Counted from the first letter of the stretch, positions 8,407 through 18,644 are shown. The stretch: DNA of 31,454 nt from a bacterium (GCA_030428825.1 JAUIEL010000004.1:1-31454), one strand, 5' to 3'. Numbers and translations are program-made. Notes: a model not told the origin generated them from the sequence alone.

Positions 8407-9863
8407 GCCGTTGGGGCGGCGCCGTCGCGGCCGCCGCCGCGATCGCGCTCGCCGGCGCCGCGCCGGCCTCGCCCTCCGACGTCGCGGAGGTGCCGCTGCC
8501 GCCCGAGGCCGTCCTCCTCACGGTGCGGGGCGACGCGGCCGGCGACTGGTTCGGCTGGGCCGTCCTCGGGGTCGGCGACCTCGACGGCGACGCGATCGAC
8601 GACTTCGCGGTCGGCGCGATCCAGAACGAGAACCTCGGCGAACGCCCCGCCCCCCACGCCCCGCCCGGCTACGTCCGGGTCCACTCCGGCGCGACCGGCA
8701 GGACGCTCCACTCGCTGGCCGCGTCGGGGAGCAAGGACATCGACGGCACCGACGACCACTTCGGCGCCGCCATGACCTCGATCGAGGACCTCGACGGCGA
8801 CGGCGTCCGCGAGATCGTCGTCGGCGCGTACCTGCACGACGGCGGCGACCCGGACCCGTTCTCGATCGACGAGAACACCGGCGGCGCGTTCGTCTTCTCC
8901 GGCGCGACCGGCGTCCTCCTGAGACGGCTCCCCGGCGCCCGGTGGGGCGATCGCTTCGGGTACGCGCTCGCCACGATCGCGGACCTCGACGGGGACGGGA
9001 CGCGCGACCTGATCGTCGGCGTGGAGAAGGCGGACGCGCGCGCCGAGAACGAGGGACGGATCGACGTCCTCTCCAGCCGGACGTTCGAGCTGCTGGCGCG
9101 GGCGCACGGGCCCGGCCACAACGCCCACCTCGGCTGCGCCGTCGCCGAGACGGGCGACGTCGACGGCGACGGGGTCGCGGACTACGCCGGCGGCGCGTTC
9201 ATGTACATCCACGACGGTCCGGCCTGGGACGACCCGGGCGGCGACGAGCCGTTCGCCCTGACCGAGGCCGACCCGTACGCCGAGGCCGGCCGCGCGTCGG
9301 TCTACTCGGGACGGACCGGCGCCGAGCTGCACACCTGGCTCGGGGACGGCGCGCGCGACCACCTCGGCGCCGCGCTCGCGGTCCTGACGGGCGGGGACGA
9401 CGTCGCCCTCGCGATCGGCGCGCCGGAGAGCGGCTGGATGGGCGACTTCTCCGGCCCGGGGTACGTCCGGGTCGTGTCGTGCCGCGACGGCGCGACGCGC
9501 GGCGATCTCCGCGGCGCGTACGAGGGGCAGCAGTTCGGCTGGAGCGTCACGAACGTCGGCGACCGCGACGGCGACGGCCACGACGACCTGCTCGTCGGCG
9601 CGCCCGACGCCATCAGCGTCCACGAGACGATCGAGTCGGACCGGCCGGGGCGCGTCCTCCTCTACTCCGGGCGGGACCTGCGGCTCCTCAAGGTCGTGGT
9701 CGGCCCGGCCGTGAACGACCGCTTCGGCACGAGCGCCGCCCTCCTCGGCGACCTCGACGGGGACGGCCGCCGCGAGGTGCTGATCGGCGCGCCGGAGAAC
9801 GTCATCGGGCAGACCCGGCCGGGCTTCGCCGTGGTCGTCTCCGGGAGCTTCCTCGACTCGTGA
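8400..9863 (+). CDS. secreted seven-repeat FG-GAP (integrin-alpha-like) beta-propeller protein
   Basis: This 487-residue protein begins at ATG 8400, inside the last codons of mmsA (ATGGTGA). The N-terminus MVSRWGGAVAAAAAIALAGA is a signal peptide with likely cleavage after APAS. Seven repeats follow, each with an FG or LG start and most with a Ca-binding DxDGDG loop: GDWFGWAV/DLDGDA, DDHFGAAM/DLDGDG, GDRFGYAL/DLDGDG, NAHLGCAV/DVDGDG, a degenerate one at RDHLGAAL, GQQFGWSV/DRDGDG and NDRFGTSA/DLDGDG. Seven repeats would close one propeller. Such proteins act in binding or adhesion outside the cell; no ligand is suggested. Its stop overlaps the next gene by 4 bases (GTGA), so the three genes form an operon. 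Coupling to a cytosolic dehydrogenase is unusual. Confidence 0.92.
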
Positions 9864-12562
9864 TCCTCCGACCGCTCTTGCTCGCCGCCGCCCTCCTCGG
9901 CGCCGCGCCGCCGACCTCCGCGAGCGACGGCTGGTTCGGCGCGTCCGCCCCGTTCGCGACCACCGTCCCGGGCCCGTGGATGGACGGCGCGCCCGGTCTC
10001 GCCGCGGCGACGACGCGCGAGGGGCGCGCGTTCGGCTACCTCCTCGACGTCCCGGCCGGCGCCTACCGGCTCGAGCTCGGCCTCTCCGAGCTGAGCGTCG
10101 CGCGAGCGGGGCGCCGGAACTTCGCGGTCCTCGTGAACGGCGCGCCGGTGATCGCGTCGCTCGACCTGTTCGAGGAGACCGGGCGCGCGCCGTCGTTCGT
10201 CCGGCGGGCGTTCGACGTCGAGGCGGCCGACGCCGGCCTGAGGATCGAGCTGTTCGCCCGGACGCACCGGGCGGCGCTCTCCTGGATCTCGCTCGAGGGG
10301 GAGGCGGCGACCCGGTTCGTCGACTGCGGCGGCGACGACGACCTCCCGGGCCCCGGCGAGGAGGATCCGCTGGGCGAGGTCCTGCTCGCCGGCCTCGGCG
10401 GGCGCGCGCACCTCGACCTCCGACCCCAGTGGCGATCGATCGAGACGTCGCCGCTCGGGAAGGGGTTCGAGGAGGAGCGCCCGACGCTGATCGGGTTCGT
10501 CGTCGACGGGAAGAAGGTCGCGCTCCCGTTCAACCAGCCGAGCGCGGAGACCGTCGAGTTCGACGAGGTGCGCCAGGAACGGACGCTCACGTCGGTCACC
10601 TACCACGTCCGGACGGGCGGACTCCGGGGCGCCGTCACCTTCACCGCGCCGTTCCACCCCGGCGACCCGGAGCTCTCGGCGCTGCCGTTCTTCCACCTCC
10701 GGTTCCGCGTCGACGCCGTCGAGGGGAAGGCGCCCGACGAGGTGCGGGCCGCGGTCTTCCTGCCGGTCTACGAAGGGACCGGTCGCAAGGTCACGCCGTC
10801 GGCGCCGGACTTCCGCGGCATCGTCATGGAGCGGACGTACGATTCGTGGCGGACCTCCCGCGGGCTGTTCGTCGGTCGCCCGGGCGGCGACGGCGCCGGC
10901 GTCCAGGGGACCCACCTCCGGGTCGGGAAGTACGGCGCGTGGATCTCGACGCCGATCGACCTGTCGGCCGGCGCGCCGGCGGAGGTCGACCTCCTCTACG
11001 TCCTGTACGTCGGCGACCCCGTCCTGTCGGTCGAGGGCGAACTCCACCGCCTGAGCTACGCCGCCCGCTTCGCCTCGATCGACGCGCTCGCCCGGGACGC
11101 CGCGACGAACGTCGACCGCGCGCTCGCGGCGTCGCGCGTCGTCGACTCGCTCGCGGCCGACGCGGGCCTCCCGGCGGGGATCCGCTCGCTGATGGTCGAC
11201 GCCTTCTCGTCGGTGCTCGCCCAGACGTACCGCACGGTCGGTCCGGACGGGAGGATCGCCACGACGTACCTCGACGGCGCGCGTCGGACGCACTCGCCGG
11301 TCGACGCCGAGGCGTTCGTCGCGCCGTTCTTCTCCTGGTTCGCGCCCCACCTCCTCGACGACCGCCTCGACGTCTGGCCGCGCGCCGTCCGCGACGACGT
11401 CCTCGCCGCCGACCTCGGGATCGAGACGCACGTCGGGACCCGGTTCGGCGACCGCGGCGCCTCGCACGACCACCCGGTCGAGGCGAACGCCGACGCGCTC
11501 CTGACCGCTCACGACCGCTGGGCACGAACCGGCGACGACCGCGCGGTGCGCGACCGGGCGGCGTTCCTGCGGGGACGGCTGGAGGCGCTCCTCGCGGCCG
11601 ACACCGACGGCGACGGCGTGCCGGACCGCGGGACGGCCGGTCCGCTGCTCGACGCCTCCCCGGCGCTGCAATACGCGCGGGCGCGGACGGCGGCGGCGAT
11701 GCGGACCGCGGCGGCCCTCGTCGCCGGCGCGGAGATGGCACGCCTCACCGGCGACGAGGCGACGGCGGCGCGGGCCGCGGCGGCGGCGGCGACGCTCGCC
11801 GCGACCCTCGAGCGCGAGGCGTGGCGCGGGGACCACTACGCCCCGATCCTCGACCGGGACGACGCGCCGCTGATCGATCCGCGTCCGCGCCGGCCGGCGG
11901 TCGACCTGCGCGGCGACCCGGCCGTCGAGCTCGCCGCCGCCCGGGAGAGCACGTCGCCGCACGCGGCGGTCGGTCTCCTGACCGCCCTGCGGACCGGCCT
12001 CGACCTGCCGTTCGACCCGACGCGCCTCCGGAGCGACCTCCGGGTCGGGACCGCCCGGTCGATGCGGCGGTTCGGATCGGCGTACTCGGACCGCGAGGTC
12101 CGCGGCCGGGTGTCGCTCGATCTCCTCCGGGACGCCGTCCAGTGCCGCCTCGGCGAGGACGTGCTCGACCGCGCCGACCGGTACGCGGCGCTGCAGTCGT
12201 GGCGCGCGCGCGCCCGCGACCTCCCCGACCGGGGCGGGTTCTGCGACTCGGCGTACGACCCCGAGCGCGCGTACTCCCCCCGCGGAGCGGCGGTGTTCGA
12301 GCTCGTCGACGCGGCGGCCGGCCTCGTCGTCGACCGCCGGCGGGGCACGGTCCGGCTCCGTCCCGTGCGCGCGCCCCTGCGGGTCCCGCTCGCGGCGTTC
12401 GCGGACTGGCCCGCCCTCCGGGTCCCGTGGCTGGAGGTGACCCGCGCCGCCGACGGGACCCCGGCCGCCGCGCTGACCGAGGCGGACCTCCTGGCGCCGC
12501 TCGAGGTGACCCTCGACCTCTCGCTCGTCGGCGGGGACGTCGAGATCCTCCGAGGTCGCTGA
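9860..12562 (+). CDS. exported glycoside-hydrolase-like protein with malectin-like N-terminal domain
   Basis: This 900-residue protein starts at GTG 9860, overlapping the FG-GAP stop (GTGA). A signal peptide (ILRPLLLAAALLGAAPPTSA) is clear. Residues about 30-155 look like a malectin/CBM-type sugar-binding sandwich (for example FAVLVNGAPVIASLDLFEE). A second beta-rich region spans about 190-390. From about 430 the protein is largely helical, with DTDGDGVPD (581-589, a DxDxDG calcium-loop pattern) and a helical stretch resembling (alpha/alpha)6-barrel hydrolases such as GH116 and related families. I could not place the catalytic acids with certainty, so the family is tentative. An exported carbohydrate-active enzyme fits the operon with a secreted FG-GAP protein. 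It could instead be a non-catalytic relative. Confidence 0.75.
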   Translation: MILRPLLLAAALLGAAPPTSASDGWFGASAPFATTVPGPWMDGAPGLAAATTREGRAFGYLLDVPAGAYRLELGLSELSVARAGRRNFAVLVNGAPVIASLDLFEETGRAPSFVRRAFDVEAADAGLRIELFARTHRAALSWISLEGEAATRFVDCGGDDDLPGPGEEDPLGEVLLAGLGGRAHLDLRPQWRSIETSPLGKGFEEERPTLIGFVVDGKKVALPFNQPSAETVEFDEVRQERTLTSVTYHVRTGGLRGAVTFTAPFHPGDPELSALPFFHLRFRVDAVEGKAPDEVRAAVFLPVYEGTGRKVTPSAPDFRGIVMERTYDSWRTSRGLFVGRPGGDGAGVQGTHLRVGKYGAWISTPIDLSAGAPAEVDLLYVLYVGDPVLSVEGELHRLSYAARFASIDALARDAATNVDRALAASRVVDSLAADAGLPAGIRSLMVDAFSSVLAQTYRTVGPDGRIATTYLDGARRTHSPVDAEAFVAPFFSWFAPHLLDDRLDVWPRAVRDDVLAADLGIETHVGTRFGDRGASHDHPVEANADALLTAHDRWARTGDDRAVRDRAAFLRGRLEALLAADTDGDGVPDRGTAGPLLDASPALQYARARTAAAMRTAAALVAGAEMARLTGDEATAARAAAAAATLAATLEREAWRGDHYAPILDRDDAPLIDPRPRRPAVDLRGDPAVELAAARESTSPHAAVGLLTALRTGLDLPFDPTRLRSDLRVGTARSMRRFGSAYSDREVRGRVSLDLLRDAVQCRLGEDVLDRADRYAALQSWRARARDLPDRGGFCDSAYDPERAYSPRGAAVFELVDAAAGLVVDRRRGTVRLRPVRAPLRVPLAAFADWPALRVPWLEVTRAADGTPAAALTEADLLAPLEVTLDLSLVGGDVEILRGR

Positions 12563-12595
12563 TCCGCGCCGCGGGCTCGCGCGCCGCGCGACCCG

Positions 12596-12601
12596 TAGAA
12601 T
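12596..12601 (+). promoter_or_regulatory. -10 box of the arylsulfotransferase gene
   Basis: TAGAAT lies 7 bases before ATG 12609 and overlaps the alternative ATG at 12600. No Shine-Dalgarno sequence is present. Transcription from this box would begin at or next to ATG 12609, giving a leaderless mRNA. No clear -35 box is seen. Confidence 0.45.
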
Positions 12602-12608
12602 GCGCGGC

Positions 12609-15554
12609 ATGATCCTCGCCTTCCTGACCCTCCTCGCCGCTCTCGAGACCGACGCCCCCTCCGACGCGCCGCGCGGCCTCCTCGTCCGCGAACCCGCCGC
12701 CTCGGACGGCTTCACGGTGATCGCGCCGCTCGACTCCACGAAGGTGCATCTCGTCGACATGGACGGCGAGGTGGTCCACACGTGGGAGACCGGCCTCGCC
12801 CCGGGCGGCGCGACCGAGCTGACGCCTCACGGAACCCTCCTCCGCTGCGGCCGGGAGGACGACACCCCGATCTTCCACGGCGGCGGCCTCGGCGGGCACG
12901 TCCGCGAGCTGGCGTGGAACGGCGACGTCCTCTGGTCGTACGAGCTTCACGGCGCGGACCGACAGGCCCACCACGACCTCGAGCTCCTCCCGAACGGCAA
13001 CCTCCTGTTGATCGCCTGGGAGCACCACTCGCGCGAGGAGGCGGTCGCCCGCGGCCGCGACGAGGACGCGGTCGGCGACGAGGGGTTCTGGACCGACGTC
13101 GTCCTGGAGATCGAGCCGACCCGGCCCCGCGGCGGCCGCGTCGTCTGGGAGTGGCGCTCGTGGGACCACCTCGTGCAGGACCGCGACCCGCGGAAGCCGG
13201 GCTTCGGATCGATCCCCGAGTCCGCCGGCCGCATCGACGTCAACGGCGACCACCGCGACCGGCCCGCGCTGACGGACGCGGAGCGCGAACGCCTGGAGCG
13301 GCTCGAGGCGGAGATGGAGGCGCTCGGCTACACCGGCGGCGCGAAGAAGGAGCGTCCGACGAAGGAGGAGCGGCAGCGCGCGGCGGAGCGGAAGCGCGAC
13401 CCCGACTGGCTCCACACGAACGCCGTCGCGTACCACCCGGCGCTCGACCTGATCGTCCTCAGCACGCCCCGCCTGAACGAACTCTGGGTCATCGACCACT
13501 CGACGACCACCGCGGAGGCGCGCGGCTCGACCGGCGGTCGCCGCGGGCGCGGCGGCGAACTCCTCTGGCGCTGGGGGAACCCGCGCGTCCACGGGGCCGG
13601 CACGGACGACGACCGCCGCCTCTTCTTCCAGCACGACCCGCGCTGGCTGTCGGCCGGCGCCGACGACGGGGCGGACGCGCCGCGCCTCCTCGTCTTCAAC
13701 AACGGCGGCGGCCGGAAGGTCGGCGACCACTCCACGGTCGAGGAGCTCGTCCTGCCGTTCGACGCCGAGACGGGCTTCGAGGCCCCGGCGCCCGGCGTTC
13801 CGTTCGGACCGGCGCGCCCGACCTGGACGTACCGGGACCCTCCCGAGTTCTACTCCGGGTTCATCTCCGGCGCCGAACGCCTGCCGAACGGCAACACCCT
13901 GATCTGCGAGGGAGCCGAGGGGCGCGTCTTCGAGGTCACGCGCGCCGGCGACGTCGTCTGGGACTTCCGCCACGAACTCGGCGGGGACGTGAACGACCCC
14001 GGCCGCGGCGGCCACGCGCCGCCCCTCGCCCTCTTCCGGGCCCAGCGCGTCCCGCGCAACCTCCCCGGGATCCCGAGCGACCTCGCCGGGGCCGCGGACG
14101 AGCACGGCGGCGACGAGTCGGCGGCCGACGCGCCGCGCGGTCTCCGGCTCCGAACCCCCGCGGCGTTCGACGGCTACACGCTCTTCGGGCCCCTCAGTTC
14201 GACGAAGGTCCACCTGGTCGACATGGACGGCGAGGTCGTCCACACCTGGGAGACCGGGCGCCCTCCCGGCGAGGCGCACTACCTCCTCCCGAGCGGCCAC
14301 CTCCTCCGGAGCGCCCGCGAGGACGACAACCCGGTCTTCCGCGGCGGCGGCATCGGCGGGCACGTGCAGGAGTTCTCCTGGGACGGCGAGCTCGTCTGGC
14401 ACTACGAACTCCACGGCGCCGAGGCGACGCAGCACCACGACCTCCACCCGCTCGAGAACGGCAACGTCCTCCTGATCGCCTGGGAGGCGAAGTCGCGCGC
14501 CGAGGCGATCGCCGCCGGCCGGGACGAGGACGCGGTCGGCGACGAGGGGCTCTGGCCGTGCCACGTCCTCGAGGTCGAGCCGACGCCGCCGAAGGGCGGG
14601 AAGGTCGTCTGGGAGTGGCACGCCTGGGACCACCTGGTGCAGGACCGCGACCCGTCGAAGCCGAACTTCGGCGCGATCCCCGACCACCCCGGCCGCATCG
14701 ACGTCAACGGCGACCACCGCGAGCGGCCGCCGATGACCGACGCCGAGCGCGAACGGCTGGAGGAGCTCGAGGCGGAGATGGAGGCGCTCGGCTACACCGG
14801 CGGCTCGAAGAAGAAGCGGCTCACGAAGGAGGAGCGGAAGCGCGCGGCCGAACGGAAGCGCCGCCCCGACTGGCTCCATCTGAACTCGGTCGCGCTGCAC
14901 CCGACGCTCGACCTCCTCGCCCTCAGCTCGCCGCGCATGAACGAGGTCTGGGTGATCGACCGCTCGACGACGACCGAGGAGGCGCGGGGGTCGACCGGCG
15001 GCCGCTGGGGGAAGGGGGGCGACCTCCTGTGGCGCTTCGGAAACCCTCGGCTGTACGGCGCGGGGACCGACGACGACCGTCGCTTCTTCTACCAGCACGA
15101 CCCCGAATGGCTGACCGAGGCCGACGGCGCTCCTCCGGGCGAGCTCCGCCTGCTCGTCTTCAACAACGGCGGCGGCCGCCCGGGCGGCGACCGTTCGACC
15201 GTCGAGGAGTACGTCCTCCCGTTCGACCCGGAGACCGGCTTCCTCCGCGAGGACGGCGCCCCGTTCGGCCCCGACGCCCCGGCCTGGACGTACGAGGACC
15301 GCGACCGGTTCTACTCCGGCTTCATCTCCGGCGCGCAGCGTCTCCCGAACGGGAACACCCTGATCTGCGAGGGGGACGACGGCCGGTTCTTCGAGGTGAC
15401 CCGGTCCGGCGAGATCGTGTGGGAGTTCCTGAACCCGTTCGGCGGCGAGGTGAAGGACGGCGGTCCGGGCGGGAACGCGCCGAAGCACGCGGTCTTCCGG
15501 GCGACGCGACTCGCGCCGGACCATCCGGGGCTCCGCGGGCGTCTCGGCGAGTGA
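12609..15554 (+). CDS. tandemly duplicated arylsulfotransferase (ASST-like) protein
   Basis: This 981-residue exported protein (984 from ATG 12600) transfers sulfuryl groups between aryl acceptors in characterised family members. A signal peptide begins MILAFLTLLAALETDA. Two full-length copies of the same domain follow, starting at DAPRGL near residues 19 and 507 (counting from 12609), an offset of 488 residues. Both contain TKVHLVDMDGEVVHTWETG, GGHV with a downstream HHDL, GRDEDAVGDEG, WDHLVQDRDP, DWLH, RGSTGGR, LLVFNNGGGR, FYSGFISGA and RLPNGNTLICEG. Family members as I know them have one copy. Each copy carries a charged helical insert (TDAERERL to about KRxPDWLH). I chose 12609 from the promoter position. 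It is convergent with the next gene, 25 bases away. Whether both copies are catalytic is unknown. Confidence 0.9.
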   Translation: MILAFLTLLAALETDAPSDAPRGLLVREPAASDGFTVIAPLDSTKVHLVDMDGEVVHTWETGLAPGGATELTPHGTLLRCGREDDTPIFHGGGLGGHVRELAWNGDVLWSYELHGADRQAHHDLELLPNGNLLLIAWEHHSREEAVARGRDEDAVGDEGFWTDVVLEIEPTRPRGGRVVWEWRSWDHLVQDRDPRKPGFGSIPESAGRIDVNGDHRDRPALTDAERERLERLEAEMEALGYTGGAKKERPTKEERQRAAERKRDPDWLHTNAVAYHPALDLIVLSTPRLNELWVIDHSTTTAEARGSTGGRRGRGGELLWRWGNPRVHGAGTDDDRRLFFQHDPRWLSAGADDGADAPRLLVFNNGGGRKVGDHSTVEELVLPFDAETGFEAPAPGVPFGPARPTWTYRDPPEFYSGFISGAERLPNGNTLICEGAEGRVFEVTRAGDVVWDFRHELGGDVNDPGRGGHAPPLALFRAQRVPRNLPGIPSDLAGAADEHGGDESAADAPRGLRLRTPAAFDGYTLFGPLSSTKVHLVDMDGEVVHTWETGRPPGEAHYLLPSGHLLRSAREDDNPVFRGGGIGGHVQEFSWDGELVWHYELHGAEATQHHDLHPLENGNVLLIAWEAKSRAEAIAAGRDEDAVGDEGLWPCHVLEVEPTPPKGGKVVWEWHAWDHLVQDRDPSKPNFGAIPDHPGRIDVNGDHRERPPMTDAERERLEELEAEMEALGYTGGSKKKRLTKEERKRAAERKRRPDWLHLNSVALHPTLDLLALSSPRMNEVWVIDRSTTTEEARGSTGGRWGKGGDLLWRFGNPRLYGAGTDDDRRFFYQHDPEWLTEADGAPPGELRLLVFNNGGGRPGGDRSTVEEYVLPFDPETGFLREDGAPFGPDAPAWTYEDRDRFYSGFISGAQRLPNGNTLICEGDDGRFFEVTRSGEIVWEFLNPFGGEVKDGGPGGNAPKHAVFRATRLAPDHPGLRGRLGE

Positions 15555-15579
15555 CCCGGCGACCACGGCCGCCGCGGGC

Positions 15580-18051
15580 CTACTCGACCCTCATCACCAC
15601 CTCGCGCGCGGCGCCGGCGGTCGCGACCACCTCCGCGCGCGTTTCGACACCGCGCCGTTCCGTCCGCAGGAGGTAGGCGCCGCCCGCCAACCCCTCGAAC
15701 CGCGTCCGACCGTCGACGGAGGTGGTGCCGGTCGACAGCCACTCCGGCCGGTCCGATGCGCCGCGGGCGCGCCCCAACCGCACTCGCGCCGCATCGAGCG
15801 GACCGTCACCGTCGACCACGACCACGTCGACCGCTGCGGTCACGACGTCGAGATCGCGCGCCACGACGCCGCCCGACGAGAGCCTCACCGCGGACTCCGC
15901 GAGGACGTGGTGCCGCGTCGGCGAGAGGAGGCGCAGGCGGTACGCGCCGCCCTCGAGCCCCGCGAATCCGTAGTCTCCCGAGGGGCCGGTCCACGCCTCG
16001 TGGGTGCGCAGCTCCGACCGGCCGCCCGCTTCGTAGACGAGCCGCACGAGGTGGCTCGACCGCGGCACGCCGTCGATCGTGACCCTCCCATGGAGCGCGC
16101 CGCCCAGCCGCCGGGCGTCGAGCGAGACGCTCGCGAACCGCCCCGAGACGACCTCGACTCGCGCCGCATGCGCCGCGCGCTCCCGAGCGGAGTCGTCGTC
16201 GAGGAGGCACGACCGGATCGGCTCGGCGTAGATGTTTCCGACCGCGACCGACCACGGTCCGGGCGCGAGGCCGACCATCCGGAAGCTCCCGTCCGCGGAC
16301 GTCCGCGCGGTCGCGAACCGCCCGTCGTCCCGGAACGCCACGACCGGAATCCCCGCGTACGGACCCGCGCCGGTCCCCGCGTCGACGACGAGCCCCGCCA
16401 CGCCCCCCGTCCGCTCCACCTCCATCACCAGATCGTGTCGATCCCTCTCGATCGGGACGCGCGCCGACGCCCACCGGAAGTCGGCCACCCAGATCGAGGA
16501 GCCGCGCCGCGTGTCGCCGTGGAGCACGAACCGCCCGTCCTCGTCGGTCCGCGTCGACTCCTCGGTCCCGCCGCGTCCTCCGAACGCCTCTCCGGCGACG
16601 AACACCCCGTGCACCACCGAGAAGGTCCGCCGCCACCCCTGCCAGCGGCTCCGGAGCATCACCTTCACTCCGACGACCGGCGCCCGGGTCGTCGCGTCGA
16701 CCACGACCCCCTCGAGCGTCGGCGTCGGCCGGGGCGCCGGCTCGAGCACGGCGACGACCGGTCCGTGGTCGTTCGTCCCGTCGAGCCCGAACGGCGGAGA
16801 TCTCCAGACCGGGCGCCCGTTCGCGGCGGCCTGGATCCAGGCCTCGCCGACGAAGTCGTAGGCGATCTCGACCCGCTCCGGTGCCGGCTCGTCGAACGGG
16901 ATCATCGCGTCGCCCGCCGTCTCCGTCCCCCGGAAGAGCGTGACGCGCAGCCCCTCGGGGGGCCGTTCGCCGCGGTCGACGATCCGGACCGTCACCTTCG
17001 GACGCGGCGGAAGGAAGAAGTCGACGCCGTCCGAGCCGGGGAGCACGCCGACCCGCACGCGCGTCCGTCGCGAACTCCCGATCACGGTGACGTCGAACCG
17101 CTGGTCCGGGTCGAGGCCGGCGAGTTCGTACGATCCGTCGGCCGCGACGAGCACGTCCGCGAAGCTCCGGCGTCGATCCCCCGCCGCGTGCGCGGAGACC
17201 CGGAACCGCTCGCGCAGCGGACGGAGCCGCTCGTCGGTGACGCGGCCGCGGATCGAGCGCGGTCGCGCGAGCACGAACTCGACCCGCCGCACCTCGCCCG
17301 AGTCGATCGCCTCCGCGAGCCTGGCGTACCGCGGGTCGGGGGAGCCGGCCGGGTGGTGGCTCGAGACGAACCCGTCCGCCTCGACCGTCACCTCGACGTA
17401 CCCCGGGCGGAGGCCGGCGAGGCGAAACGATCCGTCGGCGTCCGTCGTCGCGTCGTGCGCGTGCCGGACGAAGAGGCGGGCCCCTTCGACCGGGAAGCCG
17501 GCCGGGTCGACGACCCTCCCTTCGACGATCGCTCCGGCGGCGAGGACGAGATCGCCCACGTCGTGCGGATCCGCGGTTCCGACCTCGAACGGGCTCGTCC
17601 GCACGCCCGACCGCCCGTCCGCGCGCGCCCGGATCCGGTGGCGGTCGACGCGATCGACCCCTTCGATCCGGAATCTCCCGTCCTCGTCCGACTCCGTCTC
17701 CGCGACGTCCTCGTGCAGCCAGACCTTTCTCTCGCGGACCCGTTCGAGCGTCACGTCGACCCCGTCGAGCGGCGCCCCCTCGTCGTCGACGATCCGACCG
17801 ACCACGGCCGCGGGCCCGTCCGGGACGACGTACGCGGCGGTCTCGACGCCGCGCTCCGCCGCCTCGCCGGCCACGTCCACGCCGCGACCGGGTCGCTCGC
17901 GCACGACGGGCGGCGGAGCGGCCGGCTCGGGCGACGCGGGGCCGGAACGAGGGGGACGCATCGTCGCCGCCTGCGGGCTCTCCCGGAGCATCATGAACAG
18001 CGCGGCGACGGAGAGAGCGAGAGCGAGGCAGACGAGCAGGGCGGGACGCAT
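15580..18051 (-). CDS. membrane-anchored protein with about eight carboxypeptidase-regulatory-like repeats
   Basis: This 823-residue protein starts at ATG 18051 with GGAGG 8 bases upstream. Residues 2-21 (RPALLVCLALALSVAALFMM) are an uncleaved-looking anchor or signal. A Pro-rich linker follows, then about eight beta-sandwich repeats of the carboxypeptidase D regulatory-like type. Characteristic strands are VVGRIVDDEGAPLDGV, VEGRVVDPAGFPVEGA, IRGRVTDE, LEGVVVDATTRAPV, VAGLVVDAGTG and LHGRVTIDG, each usually paired with a DGxFxxxGL strand. No catalytic domain is present. Such proteins are presumed to be scaffolds or adhesins facing the periplasm or cell surface. It converges with the arylsulfotransferase gene and diverges from the small zinc-ribbon gene; no functional partner is evident. 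Confidence 0.88.
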   Translation of the reverse strand: MRPALLVCLALALSVAALFMMLRESPQAATMRPPRSGPASPEPAAPPPVVRERPGRGVDVAGEAAERGVETAAYVVPDGPAAVVGRIVDDEGAPLDGVDVTLERVRERKVWLHEDVAETESDEDGRFRIEGVDRVDRHRIRARADGRSGVRTSPFEVGTADPHDVGDLVLAAGAIVEGRVVDPAGFPVEGARLFVRHAHDATTDADGSFRLAGLRPGYVEVTVEADGFVSSHHPAGSPDPRYARLAEAIDSGEVRRVEFVLARPRSIRGRVTDERLRPLRERFRVSAHAAGDRRRSFADVLVAADGSYELAGLDPDQRFDVTVIGSSRRTRVRVGVLPGSDGVDFFLPPRPKVTVRIVDRGERPPEGLRVTLFRGTETAGDAMIPFDEPAPERVEIAYDFVGEAWIQAAANGRPVWRSPPFGLDGTNDHGPVVAVLEPAPRPTPTLEGVVVDATTRAPVVGVKVMLRSRWQGWRRTFSVVHGVFVAGEAFGGRGGTEESTRTDEDGRFVLHGDTRRGSSIWVADFRWASARVPIERDRHDLVMEVERTGGVAGLVVDAGTGAGPYAGIPVVAFRDDGRFATARTSADGSFRMVGLAPGPWSVAVGNIYAEPIRSCLLDDDSARERAAHAARVEVVSGRFASVSLDARRLGGALHGRVTIDGVPRSSHLVRLVYEAGGRSELRTHEAWTGPSGDYGFAGLEGGAYRLRLLSPTRHHVLAESAVRLSSGGVVARDLDVVTAAVDVVVVDGDGPLDAARVRLGRARGASDRPEWLSTGTTSVDGRTRFEGLAGGAYLLRTERRGVETRAEVVATAGAAREVVMRVE

Positions 18052-18245
18052 CGGATCGACCTCCGCCGCGCTCTATCCTCGTCGACGCGCAGGGTCACGC
18101 GTTCACCGGCCCCGGCCGCCCGAGACGGTACCGTATCCTCCGGTCGCGCCCCTCGCGAACGGAGCCGGCCCGGCCCCGCCCCTCCGGGACGAATGACGGC
18201 GGTCGCCGCGCGTATGCACCCCGGCCGCCGACGGAGAGCACGACC

Positions 18246-18644
18246 ATGACGACGACACGGACAGAGAGTTCGATCCGATCGCACATGGAGCGACTGCGCC
18301 TCCCCGAACTCCGCGCGATCGTCCACGGGCGGAACCTCGCGGTCTGGACGGAGCGGGCGATCGAGGTCGCGGCGGAGGTCCTTCGGGAACGAGAGGCGTC
18401 CGCCGGCCCGGGACGCCCGTTCGTGGAGGAGGGGGCCTGCGTCCGGTGCGGCGAGGCGACGATCCCCGGCTGGGTCGCCCTGGGGTCGAGCCTTCTCTCC
18501 TTCCTGCTGGTCGGCCTCTCCTGGTCGGTCCTCCGTCTCGTCCGCGCCGACGGGCCGCCGATCCCGCTCCTCCGTCAGGGCGCGGGGGCCAGCGGCACGT
18601 ACTGCCCCGCCTGCGGCACGGTGACGATCGAGGGGACGGGCTGA
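18246..18644 (+). CDS. small zinc-ribbon membrane protein (DUF6487-like)
   Basis: This is a 132-residue protein. Residues about 14-50 are helical with the pattern LPELRAIVHGRNLAVWTERAI, resembling a short N-terminal motif seen in other small bacterial membrane proteins. Two CxxC pairs, CVRCGE (about residue 62) and CPAC (about 120), would form a zinc ribbon. They flank a hydrophobic stretch (VALGSSLLSFLLVGLSWSVL), probably a membrane segment. This layout resembles DUF6487, which has no known function; that match is from memory. ATG 18246 is used; upstream TATGCA (18212-18217) may be a -10 box. It converges with the HEAT-like gene with only 9 bases between the stops. Confidence 0.75.
   Translation: MTTTRTESSIRSHMERLRLPELRAIVHGRNLAVWTERAIEVAAEVLREREASAGPGRPFVEEGACVRCGEATIPGWVALGSSLLSFLLVGLSWSVLRLVRADGPPIPLLRQGAGASGTYCPACGTVTIEGTG

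Noticed and set aside
9662..12781. Long open frame of over 1000 codons on the minus strand
   Set aside because: It lies opposite the glycoside-hydrolase-like gene, has a low-complexity Arg/Glu/Val-rich translation with no recognisable domain, and follows from high GC at third codon positions.
11745..15566. 1273-codon minus-strand open frame across the arylsulfotransferase gene
   Set aside because: Its repeats merely mirror the duplicated gene on the other strand; the plus-strand frame has a signal peptide and clear family motifs.
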